Origin: 21-14-0-10-47-8 sp966211455
GTDB taxonomy: Bacteria > Bdellovibrionota > Bdellovibrionia > Bdellovibrionales > Bdellovibrionaceae
Direction: 5' to 3'
Assembly (NCBI GenBank): GCA_966211455.1
Contig: CBIHNI010000008.1
Span: 62,001-126,000, forward strand
Length of the DNA stretch: 64,000 nt
A program made the position numbers and the translations under genes. This document shows positions 7,119 to 14,654 of the stretch, piece by piece; the first letter of the stretch is position 1; every line of letters begins with the position of its first letter. The notes beneath the pieces were generated by a model that was not told the origin of the DNA, made no database searches, and was given only the letters and a program-made list of their open reading frames with translations.

Positions 7119-8030
7119 ATGAAAGAGTGCTTTAAATGTAGGCAGGTGATCGAATCGAATGAAGTCTATGGGTTACACGAGCAGTGCTTTATGGACTGGT
7201 TCTCAGTACAAAAAATATTGGAATTTCATGATCTTGATCCAAAAAATAACTCTGCAAAAACTCAAAGCCAGGAAATAAAGAAAAAGGTAGATACCTTTCT
7301 TCATGGAAGATACTTAAAATACTCTGCTCGCTTGGGCTCTATAGAATACATTTTAAAAATCCAAGAAGACGAGTTTCCTGAACTGCCTGTCACCGAATAT
7401 GTTTGCAATGGAATTGCCGAAATTCTTGGAATAGACATTCCTCCATATCATCTTATTGATTTTAACGGTCGGGTCACATTTGTAACTCGAAACTTCATGC
7501 AAGATCATGTCGGGACACTTCATCACATTTACAAGTTTCTTCCAGATGGAGAAGAAAATCATAATTGCGAGGAAATTATGAGACTAATTTTAGAACAAAC
7601 TGGCAAGCTTGCTGATGTCGCAAGATTTATAGAAATTTGTCTGTTTGATTCATTGATCGGCAATCATGATAGGCATGGACGAAATCTAGGCATCATTGAA
7701 ACCACTAAGGCGAAAAAATTAGCACCGATGTATGACAATCCTTCTTTATTCGGGACAGAGAAAGAATTTATGTTGGGAGCACATTTCAATCCGAGTGGCT
7801 GTATCTGGACGGTAAAAACAAAAGAGCCAAAACCAAGAGACTATATCGAAGAATTCAACAGACTAGGGCACAAGAAAGTTGTGAATCTATTTAGCGGCAA
7901 AGCAATCGCTCGCTTTCCGAAAATAATAGATCTTGTACGAAATTCGGCTCTCTCCCAAAAGAGGAAAAAAGCCTTTGTTAAGCTTCTTGAAGAGCGAATT
8001 GGAGAATTTGAATATGGCAAGCAAATTTAA
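7119..8030 (+). CDS. HipA/HipT-like serine/threonine kinase toxin
   Basis: 303 aa, shorter than HipA (about 440) because the HipA N-terminal subdomain is absent. The kinase core shows the ATP-binding Lys80 (YILKIQ), substrate-side LPVTEYVCNGIAEILGIDIP, catalytic loop GNHDRHGRNLG (Asp184, Asn189) and metal Asp206 (PMYDN). HipA-family kinases phosphorylate aminoacyl-tRNA synthetases and halt growth. The N-terminus adds a Cys4-x2-Cys7-x12-His20-x2-Cys23 cluster, probably a zinc ribbon. The gene overlaps the HipS-like gene by 17 bp. It lies directly after an operator array. A substrate cannot be assigned from sequence. Confidence 0.88.
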   Translation: MKECFKCRQVIESNEVYGLHEQCFMDWFSVQKILEFHDLDPKNNSAKTQSQEIKKKVDTFLHGRYLKYSARLGSIEYILKIQEDEFPELPVTEYVCNGIAEILGIDIPPYHLIDFNGRVTFVTRNFMQDHVGTLHHIYKFLPDGEENHNCEEIMRLILEQTGKLADVARFIEICLFDSLIGNHDRHGRNLGIIETTKAKKLAPMYDNPSLFGTEKEFMLGAHFNPSGCIWTVKTKEPKPRDYIEEFNRLGHKKVVNLFSGKAIARFPKIIDLVRNSALSQKRKKAFVKLLEERIGEFEYGKQI

Positions 8031-8673
8031 AACTATTGAAGCCGTAGATGTATATTTTGAAAGAAGAAAAACCAGGGAATACGTTGGCCGCTTGTCAAAA
8101 GAGGGTTCCAATTTTGTTTTCAATTACGATGATGGTTATGCATATGGAGAAAGATCAATACCACTTGGACCAGATTTACCATTGTCTTCAAAGAAGTTTG
8201 TATCTAAAAATCTGTTTCCGTCATTTGAAGATCGGATTCCTTCAAGAAAGAATCCTGCGTATCAGGAGTACTGTAGAAGTGTTGGGATCGATCCCAATGA
8301 GAAGGACTTGATTGTATTGGTAGCAACAATAGGTCAAAGAGGGCCATCTTCATTCGTCTTTGCACCCTCCAAAAAAGATGGCGTAGGAAGAGAAGATGTA
8401 ATGAGATTTAGAAACGACCTAAAACTCTCAGTTAGAGAGTTTAGCGATTTATTCGATTTCTCACCTGCAACTATTCACAGGATAGAGACAAAGAAAACCA
8501 GTGGCAAAGATGCTTTAAAACGACTTGAAGTCTATTATCTGTTTCCTGAAGTAGCGTTACATGAAGTAAAGAAGAACGGCTTTAAGATAAATGACAATAA
8601 GCGAAAATTCGTAGAGGACATTCTGAAGACAAGAATGAATAAACTTAGTCAAAAAAATGACAAGGGTATTTGA
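8014..8673 (+). CDS. HipS-like antitoxin fused to C-terminal HTH (HipS-HipB fusion)
   Basis: 219 aa from ATG 8014, chosen because GGAG (8001-8004) lies 9 nt upstream; an earlier in-frame start would overlap hipT by nearly 100 bp without a ribosome site. Residues 5-118 resemble the HipA N-terminal subdomain (couple_hipA): VDVYFERRKTREYVGRLS, then SIPLGPDLPL, FPSFEDRIPSR and GPSSFVFAP. Residues 125-178 form an XRE-like HTH (LSVREFSDLFDFSPATIHRI). In HipBST systems HipS and HipB are separate genes preceding hipT; here they are one protein encoded after the kinase. It probably neutralises the kinase and represses the operon. Confidence 0.8.
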   Translation: MASKFKTIEAVDVYFERRKTREYVGRLSKEGSNFVFNYDDGYAYGERSIPLGPDLPLSSKKFVSKNLFPSFEDRIPSRKNPAYQEYCRSVGIDPNEKDLIVLVATIGQRGPSSFVFAPSKKDGVGREDVMRFRNDLKLSVREFSDLFDFSPATIHRIETKKTSGKDALKRLEVYYLFPEVALHEVKKNGFKINDNKRKFVEDILKTRMNKLSQKNDKGI

Positions 8674-8742
8674 AAGCATCCAGAAATATAAACATTTTTC
8701 ATCAAGGTATCTATTGGTGAAGAGTGCAGAGAGGCCAAGTTT

Positions 8743-9234
8743 TTACCAAAGATACCAATTTATTTTTCGATCCCAACATTTAATAAGTTCGCCGCCGCCC
8801 TTTTCATTTGGGTCGCTTGTTGTCCATATAGAGCGGTCGCGGTTAATTGTGAGAGTTGCATCTTTATAGACAATTGTCGCAGTCTTAGCATCCTCATCTA
8901 TGGTAGAAAGGGTACACTCTTCTGGATCAGGAATTATGATGCTCGACCCGTGATCCCAGACATCCAAGATTGTGCATGTAGAGCCTTTCTTTGTGGCTGT
9001 AGCCCGAATTTTCCAGTATTGCCGAAATTCCTTCGATTGCTGTTTTTCATCATGCCAGTCAAGGCAGCCGTCGACCTTCAGAATGATTTCGTCGCCATAA
9101 CGAAAAAAAGATGCTTCGTTGCCGCCATTGATTTTGGTATTTTTTCGACTCATATAGGTAGTGAAGTTGGCAAATAGACTTATTAGCATCACGATAGCTG
9201 CTGCACTAACTAAGACTTTCTTTTTCACACCCAC
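8743..9234 (-). CDS. Membrane-anchored hypothetical protein
   Basis: 163 aa with one N-terminal membrane helix (VLVSAAAIVMLISLFANFTT) and a beta-rich outer domain with three Cys (CLDW, CTILD, CTLST) plus a late Cys. Rare amber-type charge runs are absent. It is convergent with the hip module and divergent from the next gene. A GGAGT ribosome site precedes the ATG. No family recognised. Confidence 0.6.
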   Translation of the reverse strand: MGVKKKVLVSAAAIVMLISLFANFTTYMSRKNTKINGGNEASFFRYGDEIILKVDGCLDWHDEKQQSKEFRQYWKIRATATKKGSTCTILDVWDHGSSIIIPDPEECTLSTIDEDAKTATIVYKDATLTINRDRSIWTTSDPNEKGGGELIKCWDRKINWYLW

Positions 9235-9311
9235 TCCTTTTGTAAGATTCGTTGGTTGAAGATGGAATTTATTTGTCGATTATTTTCTTTAGCATGATAG
9301 AATTCTTATTT

Positions 9312-9680
9312 ATGAAATACACTATATCTTTATTTTTGCTCTCATTTTCGTTCTGCCATTATTCTTATGCAGATATGAAGAAACCTAAATGGACCGTTTT
9401 CTCAGACCTAAAGATTGTCAAGGTCATTACCAGCCAAGAGGATACTGTGGAAGTTAGTGACTGGAAATGTACGGTCGGAAAAATTTCTGTTGATAAGTTC
9501 GGAAATGAATCGCGCCGATTCGGATGCTCGGTTGATGGCAGCCCACAAGTATTTGTGAATCCAATTTGTTCATATTCAAAAAAGCATGGACGGTTTATTG
9601 GAAGTGACAGTGGCTTTAATCTTCAGATGAAACATCAATCAGCGATTTTTGTATCTTTAGCCTGTTCAGATCAGCTTTAA
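9312..9680 (+). CDS. Small secreted hypothetical protein
   Basis: About 122 aa from ATG 9312, where a clean signal peptide begins (MKYTISLFLLSFSFCHYSYA, cleavage after YA). A TTG start 60 bp upstream would bury the signal and is rejected. The mature part is beta-rich with four Cys and shows the pair CTVG and FGCSV. No family recognised. It is divergent from the 8743-9234 membrane protein, with which it shares an extracytoplasmic location. Confidence 0.6.
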   Translation: MKYTISLFLLSFSFCHYSYADMKKPKWTVFSDLKIVKVITSQEDTVEVSDWKCTVGKISVDKFGNESRRFGCSVDGSPQVFVNPICSYSKKHGRFIGSDSGFNLQMKHQSAIFVSLACSDQL

Positions 9681-9704
9681 ACTAATCTAGATAAAGGTTT
9701 TTGA

Positions 9705-10172
9705 ATGGCTAATATCGACACGCTCGAGGAATGGCATTTAACTCCACAAGGCTGGATTAAAAATGATCTAAAATCCAAATCTAGTGATCGAGATAAGCCA
9801 ACCGGAGTGCCTCAGGACCGACTATTAACAGTTCAAGATTGGGAATATGAACGAAGCAGTTGGAGTGAATTAAATGGGGGGTGCAGTTATACGTTTATTT
9901 CTGAAGATAGGCCTCAGCTTTCTGCGGCAATTGATAAATATGGCAAGGCACCAGATCCGTACTTGGCCCAGCTATCTGATAAAGATCCCCTAAAAATGGA
10001 CAATATTCCGTTTTCTAAATTTGAAAAGGGTACTGGTAAGATATTGCAAAGACACCATAACGGTGAATGTTTGAATTGCGGTGGAAGCGGAACTACCGGT
10101 AAGGACCGTACCGGCGATGACTTTACATGCCCAAGATGTGATGGATCGGGAAAAGTATATATCTGGAAATAG
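9705..10172 (+). CDS. Protein with C-terminal DnaJ-type zinc finger
   Basis: 155 aa, cytoplasmic. The C-terminus has two CxxCxGSG motifs, Cys122-x2-Cys125-GGSG and Cys142-x2-Cys145-DGSG, the repeat found in DnaJ zinc-finger domains. There is no J-domain. The N-terminal 110 residues (TPQGW, WEYERSSWSEL) match nothing I recognise. It is the last gene before the right attachment site. A role in protein folding or metal binding is possible but not shown. Confidence 0.7.
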   Translation: MANIDTLEEWHLTPQGWIKNDLKSKSSDRDKPTGVPQDRLLTVQDWEYERSSWSELNGGCSYTFISEDRPQLSAAIDKYGKAPDPYLAQLSDKDPLKMDNIPFSKFEKGTGKILQRHHNGECLNCGGSGTTGKDRTGDDFTCPRCDGSGKVYIWK

Positions 10173-10184
10173 TTATTTAAAATT

Positions 10185-10202
10185 TTTGTGGGGTTTGTGG
10201 GG
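10185..10202 (+). repeat. Right integrase arm-type repeats, 2 x TTTGTGGGG
   Basis: TTTGTGGGG is repeated back to back (10185-10193, 10194-10202), matching the left pair at 179-197 in sequence and orientation. In the excised circle both pairs would flank the core in attP. Between here and the core lie two CCTTGGT copies (10225, 10244) that could be accessory-factor sites. Confidence 0.7.
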
Positions 10203-10318
10203 CAGCTAAGAGAACCTGCAGACCCCTTGGTAACCTTCAGTGACCTTGGTTGTAGCCTACATTGTTTTATGAGCAAAAATGCTCTGTGTTATTCATAACT
10301 TACGTATGCTCGCCAATA

Positions 10319-10334
10319 CCTGTACTCCCTACCA
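10319..10334 (+). repeat. Right attachment core (attR)
   Basis: The second copy of CCTGTACTCCCTACCA, identical to the tRNA-Val 3' end. Sequence to the left is AT-rich island DNA; host genes start about 50 bp to the right. Confidence 0.9.
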
Positions 10335-10382
10335 ATTCCAAAAAAACACTGCTATCGTTAAAGAGTCTGGAAAGGACATGAA

Positions 10383-10514
10383 ATGAAAAAATTGATTGTT
10401 CTAACTGCGATTCTTCTCGGCCTGTCTGTTTTATTCATTCAAAAGGGCCAGACAGTTGCCGAATGCAACTCGAAAGCCTGTGCCCCGATGCCTTCACCCA
10501 TCGTGAAGAGCTAG
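10383..10514 (+). CDS. Short secreted or membrane peptide
   Basis: 43 aa, too short for many gene finders. A hydrophobic signal-like N-terminus (LIVLTAILLGLSVLFIQ) is followed by a short tail with two Cys (ECNSKAC) and Pro residues. AAAGGA lies 7-12 nt upstream of the ATG. It sits directly after attR, so before integration it would have followed tRNA-Val. No homologue recognised. Confidence 0.5.
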   Translation: MKKLIVLTAILLGLSVLFIQKGQTVAECNSKACAPMPSPIVKS

Positions 10515-10615
10515 TCTATTTAGAAAATTTCAGCTGGACCGAAGGTCAGTCGTGAACATTTGTTGATGTGAAGTTTAACTGTCGGATTGGGCCGAAGTTA
10601 TTTTAAAATCAGGTG

Positions 10616-11794
10616 ATGTCTGCGGGTGATGACGAAGATATTTCGGAAAAGACGAATATCTTCAATACAAATACGGTCAAAATCAAAGCGGAGCCAAACG
10701 CCAAGGTTCCGTCCTGCTTGGTGCTTTTGGTGGGCCCCCCGGAAATGTTGGGAAAGCAGTGGCAGATTGATCGTGCCCTGACGGTCATCGGTCGCAGTGT
10801 GGAATCCGACATTCAAATTGCCGACACCAGCCTTAGCAAAAAACACGCACGCATTGATTTGAAAGACAATCAGACCACCATCACCGATTTGGGTGCGACG
10901 AACAAAACCTTGGTTGACGGCCAAGTGCTAGAGCCGATGCAGCCACGGACCTTGAAGAACAATGATCAAATTCAGTGTGGCGCTTTGATCTTTAAATTTT
11001 TAGAGCGCGGGATTCTTTCTGAAACCGCGGAAAAAGAGCGCATGCAATCCGAACTGGAAACTGCGCGAACTTTGCAAGAAGCCTTGTTCCCAAAAAACAA
11101 ACAAGCGACCTATCAATGGGTGAAGGTGGGTGGACAGTACCGTTCGGCCAGTGAATGCGGGGGCGATTGGTGGTGGCATTGGACCTGCGGGCAGCGGGCC
11201 TTTGCTTTGATCGCGGATGCGACCGGGCATGGGGCGGCGGCGGCTTTGTTGACCAGTGCGGCTCGCTCGGCGATTGCGATGGTGCAGAACAATGCCTCGG
11301 CCGGGATTGATTCGGTGTATTCGACGTTGTCGCATGCGATCCGCAATTGTTCGGGCGGCATGATGACCATGAGTGCCTTTATCGTGCAGGTCGACCTGGT
11401 GACGCGAAAAATGATTTACGTCAACGCCAGCCATTTACCGGCAGCCCTTTTGCCGAAGGATGCTTCGGCCTTGAATTGGAAAACGATCCGCTATTTGATC
11501 GGGACGAATTCGGCGCCGCTGGGGACGCCGACCAAAAAGGTTCTGATGACCGAAACCATGGCGCCACCAAATTCGCGTTTGGTTTTGCTGACGGACGGAT
11601 TGACGGAAAGAATCGATACGAAGGGCGAAATGCTCAGCGAGCGCGCCTTTGGCCAAATGCTTTTGAAAGTTCACAAAGCCAGCAACTGGCAGCAAGACAG
11701 TTTCCTGACTGGCATTATGGGCGAATCGGACCGCCTGGCCGAATCGGCGCCGCTTGCGGATGACATCACGGTCGTCGCGATGGATTTTGAGTAA
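10616..11794 (+). CDS. FHA domain fused to SpoIIE/RsbU-type PP2C phosphatase
   Basis: About 392 aa, cytoplasmic. The FHA domain lies at roughly residues 38-133 with GRSVESDIQI and SLSKKHARI, which bind phosphothreonine. A short helix follows (about 140-155, ETARTLQEALFP), typical ahead of SpoIIE domains. The PP2C_2/SpoIIE phosphatase then shows metal-binding Asp in GGDWWW and DATGHGAAAALL, and ends with PLADDITVVAMD. It would dephosphorylate a Ser/Thr target such as an anti-sigma-factor antagonist, with recruitment via FHA. No partner switch genes are adjacent. The ribosome site is weak; ATG 10616 is preferred over GTG 10613. Confidence 0.88.
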   Translation: MSAGDDEDISEKTNIFNTNTVKIKAEPNAKVPSCLVLLVGPPEMLGKQWQIDRALTVIGRSVESDIQIADTSLSKKHARIDLKDNQTTITDLGATNKTLVDGQVLEPMQPRTLKNNDQIQCGALIFKFLERGILSETAEKERMQSELETARTLQEALFPKNKQATYQWVKVGGQYRSASECGGDWWWHWTCGQRAFALIADATGHGAAAALLTSAARSAIAMVQNNASAGIDSVYSTLSHAIRNCSGGMMTMSAFIVQVDLVTRKMIYVNASHLPAALLPKDASALNWKTIRYLIGTNSAPLGTPTKKVLMTETMAPPNSRLVLLTDGLTERIDTKGEMLSERAFGQMLLKVHKASNWQQDSFLTGIMGESDRLAESAPLADDITVVAMDFE

Positions 11795-11933
11795 ATACAA
11801 ATTTAGCTTTAAGACGCGATCCACGGACAGTTGTCGAGAAATCTTCAAAAGATAAGAGCTCAGCTTCACCCTGCAGATACCGAAAAGAACTTGGGGGCCT
11901 ACGGCGGCTTCAGCTGTCTTAAGGAAAAAGACC

Positions 11934-12590
11934 ATGAGCAATATCGCAAAAATTCGTCTATTTATCTTTGTTTGCTATTCGCTCTGTTTTTCAGTTTCCG
12001 GCCAGGCAGAAGAACCCAAACAATGGATTGGCGCCACATTCGGCGCTTCCTATGAATATGGACAACTTGGTGATAGCGGCATGGGCTTGCAAAATCGGTC
12101 CATGAATGCGCAAGTCTTCGAGCTTCTTTTGGGGTACCGACCGAATCCAGAATGGTTGATTGGTGTTGAGGCGACCTATCGCATTCAGCATCAGCTTTCA
12201 TCGCTTGATTCCAGTGGTGGAACCAATTTGGCAGGTAAGGGATACTGGATCGGTCTTGGTGCAAAACGCAATCTTTCTCCGAATTGGTCGCTGCAAGGTG
12301 CGGTCGGCTTAACGGGTCGGTACGATTTTGACCGTCAAACGGATCAACAGCAAGACGATCATCTGCATTCGCCCGTGAGTCTACGCTTCAAAGGTCAGTA
12401 TTTTTTCCGTCAAGATTGGCCTCTTTCCGTCGATAGCATTTTGGATTACCAAACCTGGAGCAAGTTTCACGTTTCAGGTGTGGATCATTCTCAACCGGCC
12501 CAGCAATGGATGATTGGCATTGGGTTGACATACCACTTTGGCGGTTCAGAGCCGATGCCAGATGATGCGACTTTGACGGGGGAAAAATGA
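11934..12590 (+). CDS. Outer-membrane beta-barrel protein (OmpA/OmpW-like)
   Basis: 218 aa with a signal peptide (IRLFIFVCYSLCFSVSGQAE). Amphipathic strands alternate throughout and end near a barrel-type segment (WMIGIGLTYHFGGSEPM). Typical eight-strand barrel length. Its stop overlaps the LamG lipoprotein start (ATGA), so the two are translated together and may form an outer-membrane pair. Confidence 0.75.
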   Translation: MSNIAKIRLFIFVCYSLCFSVSGQAEEPKQWIGATFGASYEYGQLGDSGMGLQNRSMNAQVFELLLGYRPNPEWLIGVEATYRIQHQLSSLDSSGGTNLAGKGYWIGLGAKRNLSPNWSLQGAVGLTGRYDFDRQTDQQQDDHLHSPVSLRFKGQYFFRQDWPLSVDSILDYQTWSKFHVSGVDHSQPAQQWMIGIGLTYHFGGSEPMPDDATLTGEK

Positions 12591-14620
12591 GAGTCGGGCG
12601 CTTGTTGATTCTAATCATCTGGGTGATCGCTTTTTCCGCGTGCAACGGAATCTCCGACGGTCCTTCTTTGCTCAGCACGATCGGCCCGATCACGTCGACT
12701 CCTGGGAACTCGGAAACCTGGGTGGACAATACGGCCGCAAGTTTTGCGCAAGGAACATCATCGGGTCTTACTTGGGATGCGCCGAACTCTTATTTGCGTT
12801 TGGACACCTCGGCGCAAATCAATAATTCGGGATTAGATTCCAGCTGGACACCACAGTGGTCGCATGTTGTCGGCTACTGGAAAATGGATAACAACTGGAC
12901 CGACTCGACTGGAAATCACAATGACGGGGCGGCGGTTTCGGCGCCCACGTTTAGCACCAACGCAAAAGTCGGATCGGCGTCAGGAAATTTTAACGGAACG
13001 TCGGACTATGTCTCAGTGCCGGATTCAGCGTCCTTGGATTTTACGAATGAATTCACCGTCATGACTTGGATTTACATTTCATCTTCAAGCACAAACTTTT
13101 GGCTGTTCAGTAAGAACCCACCAGGATTTGGAAGTGGCTACGGAATTGCCTTTGAAAACGGAAGCGGAAAAATCTGGCCGCACCTAGGTATCGGCGGTTC
13201 TTTGCGCAATCCCAAATCGAATGGTGGCACGGCATTTGGTCAGTGGAATCAGATTGTGATCACTTACAACGGAAGCCAGATCGTGATTTATCTGAACGGG
13301 CGTTTGGATTCGACCATTGCGCAAACAGGTGCGTTCGATATCAACAACGGCCCCCTTTACATCGGAAACGCTCCGGGTTCGCCGACCGAGTTTTTAAATG
13401 GAAAAATTGATGATTTGGCTTTGTGGGATAAAGCGCTGACAGATACCGAAGTCAAACTGATCTATTCACGTCAGCAATCAAAGTACGGAGGAACATTCGA
13501 GTCCAGAATCTACGATGCTCAGTCTGCGATTGCGTGGCCCAGTATCGATTGGTCCGCCACATTGCCTTTTGGAAAAGAATTGCCTGGTGCAGTGGGAAGT
13601 GAAACCACGACAAGCTATACGTCGCTGGCTTCCAGTTCGCTGATGACGGGGCTTAAAAGACTTTGGCATTTTAACGAAGCTTCACTTTCAAGTGGTGGAG
13701 CGGGAAACGATTTCATGGATTTGTCTGGCCAAAATCAATGGCTGACTGCCAGTGGGACAGCGACATTGGGAGCGACGGGTCGGTTTCAGGGCGCCGTTCA
13801 ATTTGATGGTGCGACGGCAGGGGTCACCGGTTCGGATGCTTCGCTTCCTGTTGGTGCCGGTGCTCGAACCGCCAGTGTTTGGGTGAAACCGTATTCGTTA
13901 CCAACCGTGGGCAATGCCATGGCTATTTTTGGTTATGGGAGCACCAACAACGATCAGGCCTACGGCCTTGATCTTTATAACAGTGGCGGGACTCAAAGCA
14001 TCGGTAACTTTGGTTGGAATGACGACCTCGTTTTAGCCGGTGCTCTTCCGTTGAATGAATGGTCCCATATCGTGACAACTTACAGTGGGACCACGGCAAC
14101 AATATACCTGAACGGAACCGAGCTTGGTCATGGTACGCGAGCCTCTTGGAACACAGTCCTGTCCGGAAATCTTTCCGTGGGAAAGAATCTGAATAACACT
14201 TCTTTCTTCAATGGCGTCGTTGATGAGCTTGGAATATGGGATCGGGCTTTAAGTGCGCAAGAGGTTCTTCAGTTGTATAGGCGGGGTGCAAACCGTATTT
14301 TCTACCAAGTTCGAAGCTGCTCTGAAGCGACATGCACAACTGGATCACCAAGCTGGCTTGGCCCGGATGGAACCAGCCAGACTTATTTCAGCGAGCTGTA
14401 CAATCGCATCACGAACTCGTTGTCAGGATCGGTGCAAACGGGCTTGCCAGCCATGCTCTTCTCGAATTTCGCAGCCCCTTTATCGGCGAATCTCACGGCG
14501 AATCGATATTTTCAGTACCGGACCGTAATGGAATCTGACGATGCGAACGCACTTTGTAACTATGGCTCTGGTGCAGCGACTTGCTCTCCCGAATTGAAGC
14601 AGGTTCATATCGGACATTAG
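12587..14620 (+). CDS. Lipoprotein with two LamG / concanavalin-A-like domains
   Basis: 677 aa. Lipobox AFSAC (Cys19). Two LamG-type jelly-roll domains, about residues 90-300 and 350-565, each contain the hallmark strand order VVGYWKMDNN / LKRLWHFNEA, then SVWV or TVMTWIY, WSHIVTTYSG / WNQIVITYNG, IYLNG and LDDLALWDKAL / VDELGIWDRAL. These domains bind carbohydrate or protein. A C-terminal 110-residue region ends in a Cys pair (CNYGSGAATC). It overlaps the barrel gene by 4 bp. A surface-exposed adhesive role is inferred. Confidence 0.85.
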   Translation: MRVGRLLILIIWVIAFSACNGISDGPSLLSTIGPITSTPGNSETWVDNTAASFAQGTSSGLTWDAPNSYLRLDTSAQINNSGLDSSWTPQWSHVVGYWKMDNNWTDSTGNHNDGAAVSAPTFSTNAKVGSASGNFNGTSDYVSVPDSASLDFTNEFTVMTWIYISSSSTNFWLFSKNPPGFGSGYGIAFENGSGKIWPHLGIGGSLRNPKSNGGTAFGQWNQIVITYNGSQIVIYLNGRLDSTIAQTGAFDINNGPLYIGNAPGSPTEFLNGKIDDLALWDKALTDTEVKLIYSRQQSKYGGTFESRIYDAQSAIAWPSIDWSATLPFGKELPGAVGSETTTSYTSLASSSLMTGLKRLWHFNEASLSSGGAGNDFMDLSGQNQWLTASGTATLGATGRFQGAVQFDGATAGVTGSDASLPVGAGARTASVWVKPYSLPTVGNAMAIFGYGSTNNDQAYGLDLYNSGGTQSIGNFGWNDDLVLAGALPLNEWSHIVTTYSGTTATIYLNGTELGHGTRASWNTVLSGNLSVGKNLNNTSFFNGVVDELGIWDRALSAQEVLQLYRRGANRIFYQVRSCSEATCTTGSPSWLGPDGTSQTYFSELYNRITNSLSGSVQTGLPAMLFSNFAAPLSANLTANRYFQYRTVMESDDANALCNYGSGAATCSPELKQVHIGH

Positions 14621-14654
14621 ATTGAATCTTCTGACAGCATTTCACCTTGAAGAT

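Larger units (their letters stand above)
115..10334. mobile_element. Integrative element in tRNA-Val, about 10.2 kb
   Basis: The element is bounded by a 16-bp direct repeat, CCTGTACTCCCTACCA, at the tRNA 3' end and at 10319. Its first gene, reading toward the tRNA, is a tyrosine integrase with an excisionase-like gene overlapping it. Integrase-arm-type repeats lie just inside both ends. The interior is visibly more AT-rich than the flanking genome and carries cargo (serine recombinase, RCC1 lipoprotein, split HipA module, small secreted proteins). No capsid, portal, tail, relaxase or type IV secretion gene was seen, so it is best described as a mobilisable or satellite-like genomic island rather than a prophage or conjugative element. 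Confidence 0.9.

Noticed and set aside
115..10334. Intact prophage
   Set aside because: No capsid, portal, terminase, tail or lysis gene was seen in the element.
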